Assembly (NCBI GenBank): GCA_036244855.1
Contig: BQKZ01000077.1
Coordinates: 50,408-114,407, forward strand
DNA length: 64,000 bases
Origin: Temnopleurus reevesii
Lineage: Eukaryota; Echinodermata; Echinoidea; Temnopleuroida; Temnopleuridae
Reading direction: 5' to 3'
Part shown: positions 22,630 through 34,894 of the stretch, piece by piece
Layout of the letters: every line of letters begins with the position of its first letter
How positions within the stretch are numbered: position 1 is the stretch's first letter
Position numbers and translations under genes: made by a program
Notes under the pieces: generated by a model
Told to the model about the DNA's origin: nothing
The model's database searches: none
What the model saw: the letters and a program-made list of their open reading frames with translations, nothing else

Positions 22630-23395
22630 AAGCCGACCACACGCGCCACGACTCAACCACCCTACGACTGACTTGCGATTCGATGATGTCACTGAATCAT
22701 TTGCCAGTCGTAAGCATTGCCACTGCACACCTTGCGATCTGATCCCACGATTGCGCTCAAATTGTTATTTTTGCTGGTATCTTTCTAGCTGGGCAGTGAA
22801 ATTTACATTGGTAAATGTGAAATTTACATTGTGAGGACGTGAAATTTACAACGGGACGCTTGACACACGTGTATTTTTTCATCTTCATAGTGACGTCACA
22901 ATCAATATGCTTGTGTGATTGGATGTGAGCTTCCAATGCAGTTGTAAGGATTCAACTTGCCAAATTCCCGCGACTTACCTTCTGATTTACATCCAACTGT
23001 TTGCGACTTACATCCTCACAAGATTCATGACGTCACAATTTAACTCACTCGGTCGCAAGCTGGTCGTAAGTTGGTCGTAAGTTGGTCGTAAGTTGGTTGA
23101 GTCATGGCGAGTGCAGTGGGCTTAAAGCTAATATCCCCCGCACACTTTACGACCCGTTTATGATCCGATTTTTTAAAGAAAGAGTAATAGTTTCTCTCAG
23201 AAGCATTGTAATAGTTTCTCTCAGAAGCATTCAAACACAAAGATAATCTTTGATTGTGATTCTGAATACTAAGATTAATAAAAAAATTGAGATAACAAGA
23301 ATTAGTTATGCGTTCTTTGTCAAAACACCCATATTGATTACTACACTGATCTATTTGCCAAATCGAGTCGTGACGTGTGTGGTGGACTTAAGACT
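22630..23395. mobile_element. Two adjoining diverged inverted-repeat elements
   Basis: First element: gccgaccacacgcgccacga at 22632 against tcatggcgagtgcagtgggc near 23102. Second: cgcacactttacgacccgtt near 23140 against aatcgagtcgtgacgtgtgt near 23362. Both share the idea of cacacg...gacttgcgat words. They occupy the presumed 3' untranslated region of the calmodulin-like gene. Confidence 0.5.
23277..23282 (+). promoter_or_regulatory. Candidate poly(A) signal of the calmodulin-like gene
   Basis: AATAAA about 700 bases after the stop. It lies between inverted-repeat elements inserted downstream of the stop, so its use is uncertain. Confidence 0.25.
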
Positions 23396-23468
23396 TCTAT
23401 AAACACTTCCTTCTATCTGTTTTTGTTTTGTAAACATGTTTATCAGTTAGACTGTCAAATATTGCCTA

Positions 23469-23622
23469 TACACACAAAAAACAAGAACTCATGGATCTGA
23501 GTAAAGTCGCAAAAAGTGACACTATAATGACACACCGGTGAGTATATCAATGAAAATACTCCACTGTGTGTCATTATAGTGTCACATTACTCAAATATGT
23601 GAGTTCTTGTTTTTTGTGTGTA
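23469..23622. mobile_element. MITE-like palindrome, acacaaaaaacaagaactca arms
   Basis: acacacaaaaaacaagaact at the left and agttcttgttttttgtgtgt at the right are exact inverses; inner arms tgacactataatgacaca and tgtgtcattatagtgtca also match. Total about 154 bases. Confidence 0.85.
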
Positions 23623-25364
23623 CATGTATTTGGAAATTCCACATGAGAAAAATCAGGAAACATCTTCTTAAAAGTGCCTCTAATATTTCTCGGAGACAGT
23701 AAGCTGCGGATACCTTGCCTAGAATTTGTTGAGTAAGTACCATAGTTTGAAAAGCTCTCTTCTGAAATATGCTACATTTATAAATGTTTTCAATTGTTGG
23801 ACTGTTTAATGACCCAAAACGGGCAAGTTCTCTGATGTAATTCCGTTACCGATATTCTTGATACCTTGGAGCCTTCCAAGTAGACAATGTAAATGTTTCT
23901 ATCTTTCCATATAACAATTCATTCTCCATTCTAAGAGGTTTGCCGGCTTCCAAGCCAAAACAGAAAAATGTAGCAACTAAAATTCCGTAATTCCGTTATC
24001 GCCCGTGTTGAATTGCGTACTTTATCAAAAGGAACACGTCGTAAAACACATTGATCCTGTAAAAAAATATAAAACTAGTATCTCATTCAAATGTTTCATC
24101 TTCTGCATTTGTGCAATGTATAATTCTACTTTTGATATAATTGCTGCAACAAATAACCTAGCTTTATATGCAAGTAATTTCAAGTTAACAGATTCAAGAT
24201 TCAAGGCTGTTTATTGATTAAAAAAATCGTTGAGTACAGTACAAAATAATTCAATTGGTAATCAAACTCGAGCACAAATGTTTGTTTAGATAAAAAGTAC
24301 GGATAGGTAACTGAAGAAAAGTGAAACAGGAACCAATAAGAAGAAGAGATTAAATGTATTGTAACGTAACAGATATTATAACTTTAAAAGTACTGTCGTT
24401 TCATCACTCGTTTTACGAACCGGTCTAGACCTCGATTGACTATAAAGACAATTTTGCCTCCGAGAAAATCGCCTGTAGTTGTAATTTTTACAAGCTGGTA
24501 ATCCACTAGCGATTTTCTCGAAAGTGGTTTTATATTCAATTTAGGTTTAGCCCGGTTTGTAAAACCAATGAGGATTTTTTTATACATGTACCCATGTGTA
24601 GAATTTATTTATTTCTGTTAAAACTGAAGAATTATTAAAATAATTGAAACGTGCTTGCCTGGATTATTTTCTTTATTTCATCTTTAATAAATTATAATCT
24701 TAATGAATGCGACACAATACAGCCCACATTTATATTCAAACGGTTGATAATAGTTAATAGATATTTTAAAGTGCTCAAATGTAATGTTTTCCAACGTATT
24801 TTCGAGAAACAATGGCAAATTTATTAATGAGGAAATGGAACAAAACTCCATAGTGATTATGAACGGGTGTTTTTCATATCTCATGAAGGTAGCATTTCTT
24901 GTCAACATGTTCAGTTTTTTAACACTAATGAAAGCAGTGGCATAAATTGAGACACACTCTTTTAAGGCCATTGACGACTGAATTTTGTAATTCCCGTTGT
25001 CTATGTGCAGAGATAACCCCGTTTCAGTAGTCAACGGTTTAGTATTGTATAGAAAATTAGCACCTTAAATTAATTTCGTTGATATATTATGGTTCAGTTA
25101 GATATAGTGCTATGTAAAGGTGCATCATTGTGTATGAAACGCTTTTAAAGTATTATCTGATAAAGCTTTCTTACATTACGAAGGATTGGGCTGGCTTCTG
25201 AGTTAAAGAGGTAGATTGTTCAAAAGAATTGCAGTGAAGGCCGATGTTTTTTACCCGTATTGCTTGGTGCGTGCATATGGGGCTTGAAGGAGGAGGAGAC
25301 TTTACGAACGGAGAGTGCGAGGAGGATTGTGCCACTAACGCGATATAATCTATTTTCGAAAAAT

Positions 25365-25535
25365 TAAGTCGGACACCAATTCGATGCTCCTTGTAATGCT
25401 ATTCAAATTGTTGTGTCCGCACAGTTCAATACATGGCGTACGGCTCTATTGTCCATGACCGACTTTATTTTACGGAGATGTTTTATATCGTGCTGACTGG
25501 GGAAGTTCGAAGACATAAACAGGTGCAGGTCCGTG
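25365..25535. repeat. Dispersed repeat, copy 1
   Basis: Contains attcgatgctccttgtaatg, gtgtccgcacagttcaatac and gaccgactttattttacgga. The same order is found at 41278-41575 (with a MITE inserted inside) and inverted at about 40555-40690. Confidence 0.6.
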
Positions 25536-26867
25536 GAGTGCTTTTTCTTTTAATGAGGAGAGTCTTGAACGTGCTTGTCTATGGGAAACCAGGTTAGAGT
25601 GTGTAAAATGGCTCATGACGCTGTTAAAGGATTAGTGCGTGTAGTTCAATAGGCTGTGTATGCTGTGCTGTATGATATCTGTATACTTTCAACAAAAGCA
25701 GAATTTCAAGTTTGTGAAATGGCCGGGCGTGAGAGCTTCTTTGAGGGAGCGGAGACCAACTCTAAGATTGTAGCCCAGTATATGGTTAATTCGTAGTTTG
25801 TAGGGGATGTAGGACCATGTACGCACCGTGGGGGGNTTTTTTGCATGTTTATCCAGCTCAGCTCCCCGGGACGTCATATTTGAGCACAGCCCCCGGGTAT
25901 AAAAATTCTGGGTGCACGCATGAGGGCAATGGTGAGGGGCTGGTGTCATTTCGGATACTCGCATGAGGGAGCATGCACCTTCTGGAGCCGCGTATGCACA
26001 GAATCCTTGAAGTTTGTGAAGATATGGCGTTAATGAGTCTGTTCTACTGTTTGGATTTGCGCCATCTATAGCCAACTTTAGGACATATTTTCTGAGAACA
26101 GGTATTGTCATTCGCATTTATCTCCATATTTTTTTCCCCGAAATATCATTCTAAGGTAACAATGTTGCTTTCCAATTGAAAATTTTAATCTGTATAAAAA
26201 CGGATCCTAAAGGTTATCTATAATCGCAATATGAAATCAATTACGGGATGAATTAATGAAAATATATTTGTTTATGCCAATTAAGTCTTTAACGCTTTCT
26301 AATGATACAACGAAACAAGATGTGCAATCTCATATCCTTTACCAAAGTACTATCTAAGAGTCGATTTACGTAATACTGCCAATTGGATATTGCATCGCGA
26401 CCATGCAGACATTTTTCGAAAATCTTTATAACTGTGGAATTTGTTCATGTTTTGGGGGTAAAGCAAATTATATATTGCATCTGGGTAGGCAAATTTGTTT
26501 TAAGAGGGGCGAAAATTCTTTCCAGCAACATCAAACCATTCATGATCTCCAAAGCATACATAAAAGGATAATCATATCCACTACGAGTAACGGTCTCCAT
26601 GGAAACCCCTGTTTGACATTAATAATGTCTATATTTACCTAAGTAAATTGATTAATTCATGTACATGTAATAGCATGATGCTAATGCACTTTCCAATCAT
26701 GATGTACTAGTTATCTCCGTTAAGTTCAATTACCGTAATCAGAAATATACATGACAAGTTTATAATAGAGACAGCGAACATTATATAAACACAGCTCCGA
26801 CCAGCGAAGGCTGTATGTTATTTTAGGTCCATTCGCAGTTATGAGAAAACCTTTAAATAGGGTAACA

Positions 26868-27184
26868 AGAACAAGAACAACAACAACGGCAACATCAGTA
26901 ACAACAACAGCAGCAACAATAACAATGATGTGTTATTGTAAACGAAAGTGGAAAAATAAATTCAAATCAAATCAAATCAAATCAAACAAATACTACTACT
27001 ACTTCTACTAATACTCTTGTATTCTTACTAATCTTATTAGAATTTCGTATCAATACTTCATAATTTGAACAACAGTTGTATGATGATGATAATACTGACC
27101 ACCACCACCACAATGAATAAATAAATATAAAAGCAACAAGAACAATAACAAGAACAACAAGAACAACAACAATTACTACTACTG

Positions 27185-27226
<42 letters not shown>

Positions 27227-27257
27227 TTACTACTATTACTACATGTACTACTAGTAA

Positions 27258-27298
<41 letters not shown>

Positions 27299-27312
27299 TT
27301 ACTACTACTGTA
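26868..27312. repeat. Cluster of AAC, TCAAA and ACT microsatellites
   Basis: Runs of acaacaa (26868-26932), caaatcaaat (26960-26988), aacaa again (27130-27170) and a long pure-ish (ACT)n from about 27172 to 27312. Confidence 0.9.
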
Positions 27313-27417
27313 CTCTGATATTCTTATGAAATCTTATTAGAAATGTGATAATTACTATTTCTTCATAATGATAATAATTATGATAACGAAATCCACAACT
27401 ATAATACCAATAACAAT

Positions 27418-27500
27418 AGTATATAGTATTAATAAGAGTAATGATAATAATGATTATTATAATAATAACAATAATAATGATCATAATAAAAATCAATCAA
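27418..27500. repeat. AAT-rich microsatellite
   Basis: Repeated aataat and tgataa units without coding potential. Confidence 0.75.
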
Positions 27501-28526
27501 TTAATATTGTTTCATAACATTGGTATTTTATAATCATAGAATCTGGTTCAAATGGTTGGAATACAAACCGTTCAAAGATTTATTATTATTATTATTATCA
27601 TTTTTTTTTGAGGGGGGGGGGGTTGGGTCGGGCTACAACCTCCTTGTTAATGAATTTAGATGAATTTATTTTACTGAAGGAAATGAACGTGAAGCATGGG
27701 ATTCTTCCCGTCATCTTCTTGTCAATAGCCAAGAACGGTTCGGAATACATTATTTTGTTCTAATCATAATTATCATTCATCATTTAAAAAAAAGGTAATT
27801 GTTACTTATGCATTTATCTATCCATTACTTTGTAAATTTGAATATTGTTTGAAGGTTTCACTCGTGGAAGAATGCTGAGAATGATGCTTCACGGTACAAC
27901 GAGTTATCTTTCTTGGAAATGTGAGTGGTCCTGAAAAGGACCTACCCACTCTCGACGTTCAAATTTGTAAATTTGATTATAATTGAAAATCCCGAGTATT
28001 GAGTAATAGATACGATGTGCAGGACATGAATGTGAATACAGCATAATAACCATTACTGATAATAACTGTAAGAATTATAAATTTTACGAGGTGAAAAAAT
28101 GGATAAAGCTCAATAAAATACTCTCATTCACTCAATCAATCACTCACTCACGCATATAATTCTGTCTGCATATTCATTCATTAAAACAGTTTCTGCGGCA
28201 TTTATCAATACAACAATTACATAGATTTACTCCATCAGAAGTCGACTATGCCTTTAAGCGATATAGCACATTTATACGAATTAGCGCGACAAACGACAAC
28301 ATGCGCACGATCGCAGCAGCCACTTGTGCTTTTTGTTCATTGGGATGTAATGTTGTTGCTAGGCAACGTGTATGACGGCACTGCACGTGGCTAGTCTGCA
28401 ATCACATACCCCAATTTGACACGGTGTCAGAAAAGGATATTGTCCTGACAGTGACAGACGTTTAGCTCAGCTAGCCATTGACTATGTCAATTTCAGATGA
28501 GGGTGATTTTCTACATCTCATATCTA

Positions 28527-28630
28527 TGGGCTTGTTGCTAGAAAGTTGTAATTGATTAATTGCAAGTTGCAATTGATCGGAACACGCCAATGAATCTCGT
28601 TGTTTCAAAAGCACATCTTGCTAGAGATGC
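28527..28630. mobile_element. Partial copy of the ggggtgttg MITE family
   Basis: Shares gcaagttgcaattgatcgga and cgccaatgaatc with the copy at 36645-36821, but the ends are degraded. Confidence 0.5.
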
Positions 28631-30484
28631 ACATCATGTGAGAATAAAATACACGTATTTCAGTTTAAAGTTGATTTTCGAGCAACACCACTTAGTCTCT
28701 TGACTGTATCCCTTTTTATCATACACCCACCTTGAGATGTCCACGGCGCTTTAGAATCAAAGACAAACAAAAAACAGTTCGAGAAAGCATGTACAAGATA
28801 GAAAGAAATACAACTAATTTAGAATCTCTTGAAGGAATATTTTTTCTGCAGCACAGGAAGATGTAAGTAATAAAATAATTAGTCAGGAGAATACAGACAG
28901 TGCTTTCAGATAGGCCCTGAAAGCTAATTGGTTCCAAAGGTTTGATCCTATAATCAACCAAAAATCATGATCCCCATCCGTGTTTTTATCGAGGTATATT
29001 CAAAAGTGTAGCATAAGATTATGAACGAAAAATGCGTGTAGGTTGATATTTCGAAATTTGTAAAACCGAAGCAAATGGTCTGTTTTAGCAGACTAGGCTG
29101 GGGTGGGGGATGCGGACGAGGAGGTAACATATGGCACGGAGTTCGAGCGAGATGAGATGCTGAACGGTAGAGGAGAAGGAGGATGAGGATGAAGGGGGAT
29201 GATAAGAACCCGAGGGATAAAGGGCATTCGATGAAGATGCTTTGCTGTTTTTATCCAGTAGACTCCCGGGGGAGGAAATGTTCTGTGGTTTGTTTTCAAC
29301 CATTTTAACCAGAGGCGAAATAGACGCATGAGATATGAATATGACGACGGTAAGGGGAAACGTAACACAATACTACACGAGGGAAATGAGGAAGATTTAT
29401 CAATCTGTTCGAAATGTGCGCCATAATTCATTTAGGATGTTTCCACGAATTTTCATTAATCTTTGTCGGAGCAGTGCCTACATTGTAACAACGAAAATAA
29501 AAAAAAATTAAAAAAAAGACATTAGAATTTTGACGCACATTATCATTTTGAAATTGAAATTAAAATTGAAATTTATTCATCACTTCAATAAAAAGAAACA
29601 TACAAAATTACAAAACAGAACATTATTAACCAAGAGAAATAAATTACATAAAAAAACTATGAAGTGACTGGATCATCAATAAAGTTAGAAAAAATTATAG
29701 GGTGATGATCCTTACAAATTTACATTTAGTTTCATTTTTTATCATATTTTTCTTCAAAAGACCTTTTTTGTAATTTATAATTTCTTTTCAAGTTTGCATC
29801 ACACGACATATGTATTCAGCTGTCAAAAATAATGAGAGTACAAAGGTCGGAATGCTATTTGCATACATCAACAATGCTAAGTATAAGACAGACGTTGTAG
29901 CTTGACGAGTCTAGCAACAAGCAACTCAGGCTACCCACATATATTTTAGTGAGAGACAATCATTTTATATCAGGTGAACAAATAGTTTGTCATGTTGCGT
30001 TTTGACAAAGAAGTTCGCATAAAATTCGAATACATTACGAAAGTGGTTTATTGGAAACCGGCATATTTGGACATATTCTACACAATTAATGGTTAAATTT
30101 TGTGGAAATACAAAAGTATGTGGTGTCGCAACTGTTAGGTGAATAGATAGGGAAGCTACTTTCTGTTATGGTAATGAAGCTATGAGAAGCTGTTGTTGAA
30201 TACGTTATAGATATAGTGTTTAATTTTGATTTATTGTATTTACCATGACAATCATATGATTGAATATAACCATACAACCACATGGTTGTAGTTAAGCATA
30301 TCATATAAGTCATGGTAACTGCTATGTAATATAATTGAACACGGCTGTAGTTCTTCAACTAGGCCTGCTATATTTATGTCCCTTCTGATCAAGGGCCGTT
30401 TATCGCGAGATAATTTCTTACAGGGTTCTTTCATTAAAAAGAAATCTGACATTGATATTTCTGTTAGAGCATAGATGGTTAGAG

Positions 30485-30800
30485 GGATGCCGTTAAGCTC
30501 CGTTACCCCTGACACGTCATCTCATTGGGATTTATTTAATTATATGATTTCAAGAACGTCATGTGCTCATTAGGGGATCGTGACAGATGATGTCAGAGAT
30601 GACGATGAACAAGATGATGGTGGTGGTGATGGTGATGATGATGATAATGGTGATGGTGATGGTGATTATAGTGAAGTCTGTGGTGATGCAGATGATAATA
30701 AAGATGAAGTTAGTGACGATGATGGTGATGATAATGGTGATTGCGTTGATGAGGGTGATGAGGATGATAAGGATGGGGAGTGTGATAATGATGATGAGTG

Positions 30801-30833
<33 letters not shown>

Positions 30834-31854
30834 GGATGCTTATAATAGTGATGAGAGATGATTAGAAGAAGTTGGTTAATAGTTGATATACCAACTTACC
30901 CCCCTGGCCAGTGATTTATTTTTTAAAGATCTTCCTTCTCTTCACTTGCACAGCAGGTGTGAAGTTTAGCTCTGTTACCTCTGACACTTCATCCCAGTAA
31001 GATTCATTCAACCACTGGATGTCATGCACGTCATGAACTCGCTATGGGGTCGTTAAAGAGTGTGTGTTGACGAAAGTTGATTATGATTATAGGAAATGAT
31101 GACGAAGATGATGAGGTTGATTATGATTATGATAACGATGATGTTGACGAGGATTATGATAATGATGATCGTATAATGGTGGTGATAGTTATGATGTTGA
31201 TGATAATGGTGGTGCATGGTGAGGGTGATGGTGGCGAAAATGATGGTGGCGGTAATGATGATTATGACGAGGGTGGTCAGTGGTGGTGGTGGTGGTGGTG
31301 GGGATGTTAATGATGATGGTGATGATGATTGTGATGGTGATGATGATAAAGATGAAGTCTCCGGTGGTGAAGATGATATTAATGACGATGATGGTCATGA
31401 TAATGATTATCTTGGTTGTGGTAATTATGTGAGATGAATAGAGGTAATTGAGCTTTGTTAATTTTCTCTCTTTTCTTGCCCAGCAAGGATACTGTTGAGC
31501 TCTGTTACTTCTGACACTCCATCCGGGATGGAGTGTTTCCCAGTAAGATTCATTGAACCGCTGGATGTCATGCAGTGGTTGACGACAATTGAGAATATGA
31601 TGTCGGGAATGACGAAGATCTTTGTTGTTGTGGTGATGATGGTGTTGGTGATGAGGGTGATGATGTCTATGATGATGATGGTGGCGGTGGTGGTGACGAT
31701 GGTGGTGACGGTAGTCGTGGTGGTGGTGGTGATGATGTTGATGGCAATGATGATGATGATGCTGAGGAGGAGGAGGAGGAGGAGGAAAAATAAGATGATG
31801 ATGATGATGATGATCATGATGATGGAGATGACGACAACTGCCTATGCTTTGCAT
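30485..31854. repeat. Three compound units: conserved 100-base block plus GAT/GGT microsatellite
   Basis: A block with gctctgttacttctgacact and then cagtaagattcattgaaccg and tggatgtcatgca occurs near 31495-31575, with diverged copies near 30970-31035 and 30495-30575. Each is followed by 250-300 bases of gatgatggtg-type repeat. The acidic (Asp-rich) and His-rich frames in this region come from the microsatellite. Confidence 0.8.
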
Positions 31855-34543
31855 ACATGGTTTAGGGAGTTAGCGGAAAAAATAAAATAAGAAAAGATTA
31901 GAAAATATTAGGCAACATAAGAAAATAATATTATTTGTCTTTATCTTTCCTTCTATTTTTCAGTGTGATTAATTTTCTCAAAGCCTTTTTTTGCGTCATA
32001 CATGATGCCAACAAATACAAAAAGACGACTTGGAACAAAATTAATAAAACTCCACCAAAACTAATTAAAAACATCAAACTTTCTTAATAAATCCAGATTA
32101 ACAAAATTTGCATTATTTAAAGGACATTTTTGTCTCTTTCTCATTCCTGCGCCGAAAATGCAAAAATGTGATGGGATATTCATAATTAATCCCCAATACG
32201 GTCAACCCGTACCCGTCTTAAATAAGCAATTAAGCCCACTATGGCGTCATCTGCGTTCATCAGTACATAGTAATCAATATCGTCACTCGACCATCTAATT
32301 GCACTTATTTGCTCAAACAGTTACTTAGATACCATAAGTAAACCTCTATTAACACGGCTGAGTATCTGCAAACAATTGAAAACGATTTATCGAAATTGAG
32401 CTAGTTTGGGTGCGTTTGGTTTTCTTGACCTGTAGATTTGTGATAATTTACATGATTGTTCATTCTCTCATGACTTTTGATTAAAATTTCCCCAACATCC
32501 ATGGTCACGACGTGGAGGGAGGGGGCGGGGCACACTTCTGGGACTCAAGCACCCCGAGCCAGGGGCAAGGGCACAATACTCAAGGTACAAAGAGCGCCAA
32601 GATTGGGGGGGGGGCGTAAAATGACACATTGTTAGGGGACCTCTTGTCTTCAAATTCTGGTTGCGCGTATGACAGCTGTGTTATTAAAGGGGAAAATAAT
32701 TGCGATGTGAAGTATTATATTGTTCGATGTTGGGTAATGTATGACTAATTATTTTAAGGTTGAATATTAAGTGGAACATTTTCTAAAATAGTTCGAGACG
32801 TTGACATCACTAAATCCATGTATTTCTCCCAATAACAGTGATGTGTGTTCGAAAACGTGCAAAAATGGGCGAAATAAGAACATAGGCAGACGATAAAACA
32901 GTGATGTGCTAGAGATTTATCGCATTATAATTACAATTCAGAGGAGTTGAATTGGACTATTGCTATGGTAACCCTTTAAACATGGAGTATATTCGTTCTC
33001 CTTTTTTCTATAACCTCAAATTATTGGATTGAAAAAGGGATCATTGCTCAAGCTTAGGTACCTACTTACCAGCCAAAAATAACTCTGCCCGATTAATTTT
33101 CCACACATCCGATTTGCCGCGAAGCACCCTACATCATTATGCCGACTGCAATTTGATCGTGCCTTGCGGATAAGCGGGTGACGTCATCGGGACGACCTGT
33201 TCGAGCTGATTGACTAGTTTAGAATTGCAGACCCTTATAGTAATATTGCACATGTACATGTTTTGGAAAAATGTTGTAATGCGCGTCGAAAGACAATATA
33301 GTTTGAGATTAAGGTATTTTTTTTTAATCAAAGGGTATTGTTCATTCTTGCAAATGTATTCAACATTAATAAGGTACTATCAATTAAACGCAAGAATATA
33401 CAATATGCTAAGCGTTGGAAAGATGACAAATAAACACACTTACTTCCCAATTTCTGTCCAATGATTTCCGTTCTCTTAATTTACATGAATAAAAGATCTC
33501 TTTATTTAATTCTGTAATTTATACTCTGAGCCTACTTTTTACTCATTCTAGATATAGCTTCAAATAAAAGTGTTCAAAACAACTTTGTCCTAATAACATA
33601 CACAGCAAACGCATTGTCGGAACAGAAAACATTTGCAAAGAGATTTGATTTGACAATAAACAATTAACCTAAATGTTAATTGATATCTTTATTCTATCAA
33701 ATTTTGGGGAGTACTTCCATATTAGCAATAGGCTCTTTGAAGGCCATTTTCTCTCAAAATCAATTTCTGAAAATGCAAAATGAAAAAACATCTTATTACT
33801 ATTTTTCCATTTTAAAAAATCTATCCACGAACACATAAATTAGCAATTTACAAGTCACAATCACTTTAAGATAAAAGCCATTATAACTGACGTGTTAAGA
33901 ATCGTTCCTAAATGTCTCCTCCATATTTTCTTTATAAAAAAGAATAAGGCATAAGAACAGGAAGGAAAGGGAGAAAGGGATAGAAAAGAGAGAAAGGAAG
34001 AGAAAAAAATTCAGAGGCACTATCGTTTTACTCAAAATTCATTATATCTTTTATATCCTCACAAAAAAGCAATCTCGCTATCTGTCCGCGTAAGAAAATC
34101 TAGTCTTCAAATTTAGACTACACCTAATCGTTGGCTTGTGGTTTTGTGTGCGCAGGCGACCGCCACAGTACAATGTACAGTGAACGCGAATGCTATCTTC
34201 ATGAGATGCTGAGTTGTTTACTGAAAACCACCAGCTCATAATCACCGTGGCGTTTTGTTCTTTTCCTCATCACCAAAGTCACCATTCTTTCTCGAAAATA
34301 CACTGGAAAATATCAAAATTGGTATATGACGCACGACTGGACAGAATAAGCGTTGTTTTTGATTGGATTGTAATTTCTGTTGGATAATACCGTTTTCCAT
34401 CTGTTTTTGAGGAGCGCATCTGTTGGAGGAGAGAGGAGGGTTGGATACACAGAGAGAGGCATAGCGAGGGAGGTTCGCGGGCTTTTAAGTCGCCAGTGCT
34501 CAGATTGTGCAGGGAGTATATAGCATTCACGTCTGCGATAACC

Positions 34544-34894
34544 ATGTTGGTCGTGGGTAACAGGGCTTCAAGATGGCTGACTTTGGCCGGCTTTCTGGTA
34601 GCGATGCTCGCTGGCATCGCGCCGCGGGAAGCGTGGGCGGAGGGGATCCGGGCTGCCGACGCCATGGATGCAATCAGCTCGGGCAGGCAGCAATTCTTGA
34701 AGGGGCTTAGGGGGGCCCTAGCTGCCGTTGCTGCTCAGAAGGATAATCTGGTTGAGGAATTACTGGCTGATGTTGAAGACGAGGGAGATGAGGAAGATGA
34801 AGTCGAAGACGAAATGGAGAAAGAACTCAATCTCTTAGATCCGCCGAATGTAAAGACAGTGGAGATACGCTTACCGGAAGCGGAAATCACAGAG
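34544..34894 (+). CDS. PAM-like exon 1: signal peptide, acidic segment, start of PHM
   Basis: 117 codons, phase 0, donor gtgtgt. The frame is open 48 bases further upstream but the first ATG is at 34544 (context aaccATGt). Hydrophobic core WLTLAGFLVAMLAGIAP, then AWA as a likely cleavage site, a short helical Ala/Leu part and a run of Glu and Asp (EDEGDEEDEVEDEMEKE). It ends in VKTVEIRLPEAEITE, aligned with the FALDIRMPGVTPKE start of PHM. Confidence 0.85.

Larger units (their letters stand above)
22576..34543. other. Intergenic region between calmodulin-like and PAM-like genes
   Basis: About 12 kb without a gene I can support. It contains nested inverted-repeat elements right after the calmodulin-like stop, a perfect-arm MITE at 23.5 kb, dispersed repeat copies, ACT, AAC and GAT/GGT microsatellites, and an isolated N at 25836. 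Confidence 0.6.

Noticed and set aside
25689..26117. 142-codon minus-strand open frame
   Set aside because: Crosses an N, no recognisable domain, and part of the region is transposon-like; I could not tie it to a reverse transcriptase or other family.
29085..29431. Two overlapping Ser/Pro-rich frames on the minus strand
   Set aside because: Low complexity, two frames open at once, no splice partners recognised.
30485..31600. CRISPR-like array because of regularly spaced blocks
   Set aside because: Repeat units are long and diverged, and the spacers are microsatellite; this is eukaryotic DNA.
30580..31890. Asp-rich and His-rich open frames
   Set aside because: GAT/GGT microsatellite translations on either strand.
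34496..34543. Upstream GTG-started extension of PAM-like exon 1
   Set aside because: Eukaryotic translation would start at the ATG at 34544, which also gives a proper signal peptide.
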